Assembly (NCBI GenBank): GCA_965277075.1 | Contig: OZ255707.1 | Coordinates: 310,001 to 374,000 of the forward strand | DNA length: 64,000 nucleotides | Direction of reading: 5' to 3' | Source: Lustribacter sp965277075 | GTDB lineage: Bacteria > Vulcanimicrobiota > Vulcanimicrobiia > Vulcanimicrobiales > Vulcanimicrobiaceae | In this document: piece after piece, positions 60,802 to 64,000 of the stretch | Position numbering within the stretch: position 1 is the first letter of the stretch | Layout: every line of letters starts with the position of its first letter | Translations under genes and position numbers: made by a program | The notes under the pieces: model-generated | What the model saw: only the letters and a program-made list of their open reading frames with translations | Database searches by the model: none | Told to the model about the DNA's origin: nothing

Positions 60802-61887
60802 ATGCAGCATAATGACCGGCTCGAGTCACTCTCCCAACGTTTCGACGAACTCGAAGCGGCGCTGGCGAATCCGGGCGGGAGCTTCGATCAGTCGCGTTTC
60901 ACCGCACTGATGAAAGAGCGTTCGCAGATCGAAGAGATCGTGCGTGCATACCGCGACGTCCGGCGCGTTCACCGCGAAATCGCCGAAAACGAGATTCTCG
61001 CCGGCGGTGATGATCGGGACCTCGCGATGTTGGCGGAAGAAGAGCTCGAGACGTTGCGCAGCGAGCGAAAGCCGCTCGAAGAGTTGCTCCAGGAACTCAT
61101 GCTGCCGCGCGATCCGAACGACACGAAGGACATCTTCATTGAGATTCGGGCCGGCGCGGGCGGCGACGAAGCCGGTATTTTCGCCGGCGATCTGCTGCGG
61201 ATGTACATGCGGTTTGCCGAGAGCCGCAACATGCGCGTGGAGTTACTCTCCGAAAGCGAGAACGAAGCGGGCGGCTACAAAGAAGTCGTCGTCGGCGTGA
61301 AGAGCGGTGAGCCCTACCGTTTCTTCAAGTACGAGAGCGGTGTGCACCGCGTGCAACGCGTGCCGGTGACGGAATCCGCCGGACGCGTGCACACCTCCAC
61401 GGCGACGGTTGCCGTACTGCCGGAGGTCGATGAAGACGAAGCCGGCGTGCAGATCAACGCGAAAGACCTCGAGATCGACACGTTCAAAGCTTCGGGCGCG
61501 GGTGGTCAACACGTCAATAAGACGGAGTCGGCGATCCGCATCACACACGTTCCAAGCGGTATCATCGTGTCGTGTTCGGAAGAGCGCTCGCAGTTGCAAA
61601 ATCGTGCGCGTGCGATGGACATGCTGCGCGCGCAGCTCGCCGAACGTAAGCGGCGCGAAGCGGAAGAAGCGGTCGGCTCGATGCGGCGCAGCCAAGTCGG
61701 AACGGGCGACCGCAGCGAAAAGATTCGCACCTATAACTATCCGCAAGACCGGATCACCGATCATCGCATCAATCAGAATTTCCAGAACATCAAAGTGATT
61801 CTCGACGGCGACATGGAGCGTCTCGTAACCGAGTTACAGCGCGACGAACGCGCGCGTCTGCTCGCCGGAGAAGCGCCGGCGGCATGA
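60802..61887 (+). CDS. prfA: Peptide chain release factor 1
   Basis: The 361-residue product is RF1, reading UAA and UAG. The recognition motif is PVT (188-190, in RVPVTESAGR), and the GGQ motif is at 234-236 (GAGGQHVNKTESAIR). Other blocks are EIRAGAGGDEAGIF and DRITDHRINQNFQNI. ATG 60802 gives the family N-terminus. It is coupled by ATGA to prmC, the enzyme that methylates its GGQ glutamine. Confidence 0.97.
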   Translation: MQHNDRLESLSQRFDELEAALANPGGSFDQSRFTALMKERSQIEEIVRAYRDVRRVHREIAENEILAGGDDRDLAMLAEEELETLRSERKPLEELLQELMLPRDPNDTKDIFIEIRAGAGGDEAGIFAGDLLRMYMRFAESRNMRVELLSESENEAGGYKEVVVGVKSGEPYRFFKYESGVHRVQRVPVTESAGRVHTSTATVAVLPEVDEDEAGVQINAKDLEIDTFKASGAGGQHVNKTESAIRITHVPSGIIVSCSEERSQLQNRARAMDMLRAQLAERKRREAEEAVGSMRRSQVGTGDRSEKIRTYNYPQDRITDHRINQNFQNIKVILDGDMERLVTELQRDERARLLAGEAPAA

Positions 61888-62750
61888 AGGAGGTAACGAT
61901 CGCCGACGCATTGCACGCGGCCGGCGATCAGCTCGACGCCGTCGGCGGAACGGGGCGCCTCGACGCGACGATGCTCCTCGAACACGTGACCGGCACCAAG
62001 CGCAACGCGTTCGTCGCCTTTGGTACGCGCCGGCTCTCGGACGATGAAGCCATGGCGTTTCGTGAGGGCGTCGCGCGCCGGCAACGCGGGACGCCCATCG
62101 CCTATATCATCGGCAACGTGGGCTTTTACGGACGATCGTTTGCAGTCGATGAACGCGTTCTTGTTCCGCGACCGGAAACCGAGCACGTGGTGGAAGCGGC
62201 GGTGGCGGACCTGCGCGGTCGTGGGAAGACGGCCGGGAACGTGGCAGATATCGGTACCGGCAGCGGCGCGATCGCGATCAGCCTCGCCGGGGAGCTGCCC
62301 GATGCTTGGGTATTCGGCACGGACATTTCGCGCGACGCGATCACACTCGCGCGTCGTAACGCCGCCCGCAATAACGTCTTCCAGTCGTGCACCTTTTTAC
62401 ATGGCGATCTGGCCGCACCGCTGATTCACTTTGCGCCGTTCGACACGATCGTCGCGAACCTGCCGTACATTCCGACCGGCGAGATTCCGCACAGTCCCGA
62501 TCCCGTCTCGTTCGAACCGGTGCTCGCGCTCGACGGCGGTAGCGACGGGCTCGAACTGTACCGCCGGCTGATCGCGCAACTCCCCGGCGTCGCCGCGCCC
62601 GACGCGACGGTTTTCTTCGAAGCCGCACCCGGGACGATCGAGCCGCTCGCGGTGCTGGTCGAAGCGGCGTTCGCCAACGCGTATATCGAGATCGGCGAAG
62701 ACTACGCCGGACTCGAACGATTCGTACAGTTCACCCTCTCGCCGCGCTAA
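61884..62750 (+). CDS. prmC: Peptide chain release factor N5-glutamine methyltransferase
   Basis: The 288-residue product (HemK) methylates the GGQ glutamine of release factors. The N-terminal helical domain is followed by VPRPETEHVVE, the SAM motif VADIGTGSGAIAISLA and the catalytic NLPY (192-195; usually NPPY). A LALDGGSDGLELYR block precedes the C-terminus. It is coupled to prfA. Its 3' end overlaps a small minus-strand ORF. Confidence 0.95.
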   Translation: MKEVTIADALHAAGDQLDAVGGTGRLDATMLLEHVTGTKRNAFVAFGTRRLSDDEAMAFREGVARRQRGTPIAYIIGNVGFYGRSFAVDERVLVPRPETEHVVEAAVADLRGRGKTAGNVADIGTGSGAIAISLAGELPDAWVFGTDISRDAITLARRNAARNNVFQSCTFLHGDLAAPLIHFAPFDTIVANLPYIPTGEIPHSPDPVSFEPVLALDGGSDGLELYRRLIAQLPGVAAPDATVFFEAAPGTIEPLAVLVEAAFANAYIEIGEDYAGLERFVQFTLSPR

Positions 62751-62880
62751 CGCCTTCGTCGTCGCGCGAGATCAGCGGTTCGTCCGCGCTGCCCTCGCTC
62801 GACACACCGGGCTCGTCGTCTTCGGCAACACCGTCGTTGGTGCCGAGGCCGTTCGCGTCGTCATCGTCCATCGTGCTCAT
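62731..62880 (-). CDS. Small acidic ORF of uncertain reality (49 aa)
   Basis: On the minus strand, ATG 62880 opens a 49-codon frame with a strongly acidic product (MSTMDDDDANG..., AEDDEPG, SRDDEG). It lies 18 bases downstream of glf in the same direction and overlaps prmC by 20 bases. No domain, signal or strong ribosome binding site is visible. The acidic composition and position make a real small gene possible, but it could be chance. Confidence 0.3.
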   Translation of the reverse strand: MSTMDDDDANGLGTNDGVAEDDEPGVSSEGSADEPLISRDDEGVSAARG

Positions 62881-62898
62881 GGCCGAGGGTATTCCCGA

Positions 62899-64000
62899 TT
62901 ATGCCGCGGCCGTGCGGGCCAATTCGCCGAATGTCAGCAGCGCCGACGCGACGACTTGGTCCATGTTGTAGTATTTGTACTCGGCTAGCCGGCCGACAAA
63001 CGTGACGTTCCTTTGCCGCTTTGCCAACGCTTTGTACTTCCGGTAGAGCTCGTTGTTCTCGGGTCGCGGAATCGGGTAGAACGGGTCGCCCGTCGCGCAC
63101 GGGAATTCGCGTGCGATCGTCGTCTTCGGGTGCGTCTGACCGGTGAGATGTTTGTATTCGGTCGTGCGCGTGTAAGCGACGCTCTCGGCCGGTTCGTTGA
63201 TGACCGCCACCGGCTGAACGAACTCGCGATCGAACGTTTCGTAGGTGAAATCCAGCGACCGGTACGGCAGCCGGCCGAAGCGGTGTTCGAAGAATTCGTC
63301 GATGGGGCCGGTGAATACGACGCGGTCGAATCGCTCGCGCTCGGCGATATCGCGATAACTGCAGCCGGTGACGACGTCGATGCGCGGGTGAGCGAGCATC
63401 CGCTCCACCATGGCCGTGAAACCGCCGGCCGGCATCGCTTGAAACGTGTCGGTGAAATAGCGGTCGTCGTCGTTCGTGCGCGTCGGAATCCGCCCACACA
63501 CGGAAGCGTCGAGTTCCGCCGGATCGAGGCCCCACTGTTTACGCGTGTAGCCGCGAAAAAAACGTTCGTAGAGCTCCCGACCGATGCGGGACCGGATCAT
63601 TTGCTCCGAATTGTCGATGCGCGCGTATGATTCGGCCCGGTCGGAGAGAAACGTGCCGACTTCGGTTTCGCCGAGCGTGACGCCGTAGAGCGTATTGATC
63701 GTCGTTCGATTGATCGGCATCGGTACGAGCTGGCCGCCGGCCCGTGCGAGCACACGGTGCTCGTACGGCCGCCACGTGGTGAACTCCGAGAGGTATGTGA
63801 CCACATGTGCGGCGTTCGTGTGAAAAATGTGCGGCCCGTACCGGTGAATGCGGATTCCGTCGGCGTTGAGCGGATCGTGGGCGTTGCCGGCAACGTGCGG
63901 ACGGCGGTCGACCACGAGCACCGTGGAGTCGCACTGCGACGCGAGCCGTTCGGCGATGGTGCTCCCGGCTAAACCGGCGCCGACGACGAGGAAATCATAG
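62899..64000 (-). CDS. glf: UDP-galactopyranose mutase, N-terminus cut by window edge
   Basis: The frame stays open to the right edge, so the extreme N-terminus is missing. The FAD loop (FLVVGAGLAGS) is visible at the edge, followed by VVDRRPHVAGNAHD, YGPHIFHT and YTRKQWG. Later come CGRIPTRTNDDDRYF and the C-terminal LAEYKYYNMDQVVASAL. The flavoenzyme converts UDP-galactopyranose to UDP-galactofuranose for surface glycans. It indicates more polysaccharide genes beyond the window. Confidence 0.93.
   Translation of the reverse strand, partial: YDFLVVGAGLAGSTIAERLASQCDSTVLVVDRRPHVAGNAHDPLNADGIRIHRYGPHIFHTNAAHVVTYLSEFTTWRPYEHRVLARAGGQLVPMPINRTTINTLYGVTLGETEVGTFLSDRAESYARIDNSEQMIRSRIGRELYERFFRGYTRKQWGLDPAELDASVCGRIPTRTNDDDRYFTDTFQAMPAGGFTAMVERMLAHPRIDVVTGCSYRDIAERERFDRVVFTGPIDEFFEHRFGRLPYRSLDFTYETFDREFVQPVAVINEPAESVAYTRTTEYKHLTGQTHPKTTIAREFPCATGDPFYPIPRPENNELYRKYKALAKRQRNVTFVGRLAEYKYYNMDQVVASALLTFGELARTAAA

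Overview
This is a gene-dense, high-GC bacterial chromosome segment with almost no intergenic space. Genes are very often coupled by 4-base start/stop overlaps (ATGA, GTGA, TTGA), and GTG and TTG starts are common. Gene content (frr-cdsA-dxr-rseP-ispG-proS style backbone, a copper-amine-oxidase-type stalk protein, Gly/Thr/Pro-rich lipoproteins, a eukaryote/archaeal-type ProRS, a short EF-Ts) suggests an uncultured, deep-branching phylum. Candidatus Eremiobacterota (WPS-2) or a relative is my best guess. That is inference; no rRNA gene is present to settle it.

Layout. (1) 1-3813: surface-sugar genes, namely a GT2 glycosyltransferase cut by the left edge, an RfbC-like epimerase, an extended SDR, a CmcI-like protein and an FkbM methyltransferase. 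(2) 4000-8935: a core operon rpsB-tsf-pyrH-frr-(65-residue unknown)-cdsA-dxr. (3) 8932-25012: a carbohydrate island of 17 genes joined to dxr by an ATGA overlap. It includes a two-domain glycosyltransferase, a GmhA-like SIS isomerase, two epimerases, a pair resembling the sporadic carbohydrate cluster LIC12192 protein and 2OG-Fe(II) oxygenase, a HAD phosphatase, an APH-like kinase, a split transketolase, a reversed-order HldE-like nucleotidylyltransferase/kinase, an SDR, three methyltransferases, an SGNH-like protein and a GSCFA protein. (4) 25068-27809: rseP, ispG and a stalk protein, the expected continuation of the core operon. (5) 27837-36719: three orphan substrate-binding proteins (one frameshifted), a ComB-like phosphatase, transporters, a Nudix hydrolase and a cobalamin adenosyltransferase. 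(6) 36730-41501: proS, an M16 peptidase, an Amj-type lipid II flippase and a lipoprotein. (7) 41503-46283: GT4, GT39, GtrA and PIG-V-like membrane glycosyltransferases. (8) 46359-54600: class II FBPase, a dihydrolipoamide dehydrogenase-like protein, nitrilase, NadE, a siroheme-synthase-like dehydrogenase, CinA and a subtilisin lipoprotein. (9) 54607-60336: a minus-strand operon of exported protein, CoA-binding protein, LuxE, LuxC, class III aminotransferase and Gfo/Idh/MocA oxidoreductase. (10) 60446-64000: rpmE, prfA and prmC, a small acidic ORF and UDP-galactopyranose mutase cut by the right edge.

The two strongest candidates for undescribed biology are the carbohydrate island and the LuxC-LuxE-aminotransferase cassette. 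The island splits the conserved dxr/rseP neighbourhood and appears to build a nucleotide-activated heptose or related sugar, with transketolase supplying the seven-carbon precursor. The LuxC/LuxE cassette has no luciferase and looks like an acid-to-aldehyde-to-amine route. No tRNA, rRNA, CRISPR array or intact insertion sequence was seen, and no gene-free stretch exceeds 300 bases. The longest non-coding gaps are 3814-3999 and 18581-18755, both described below.
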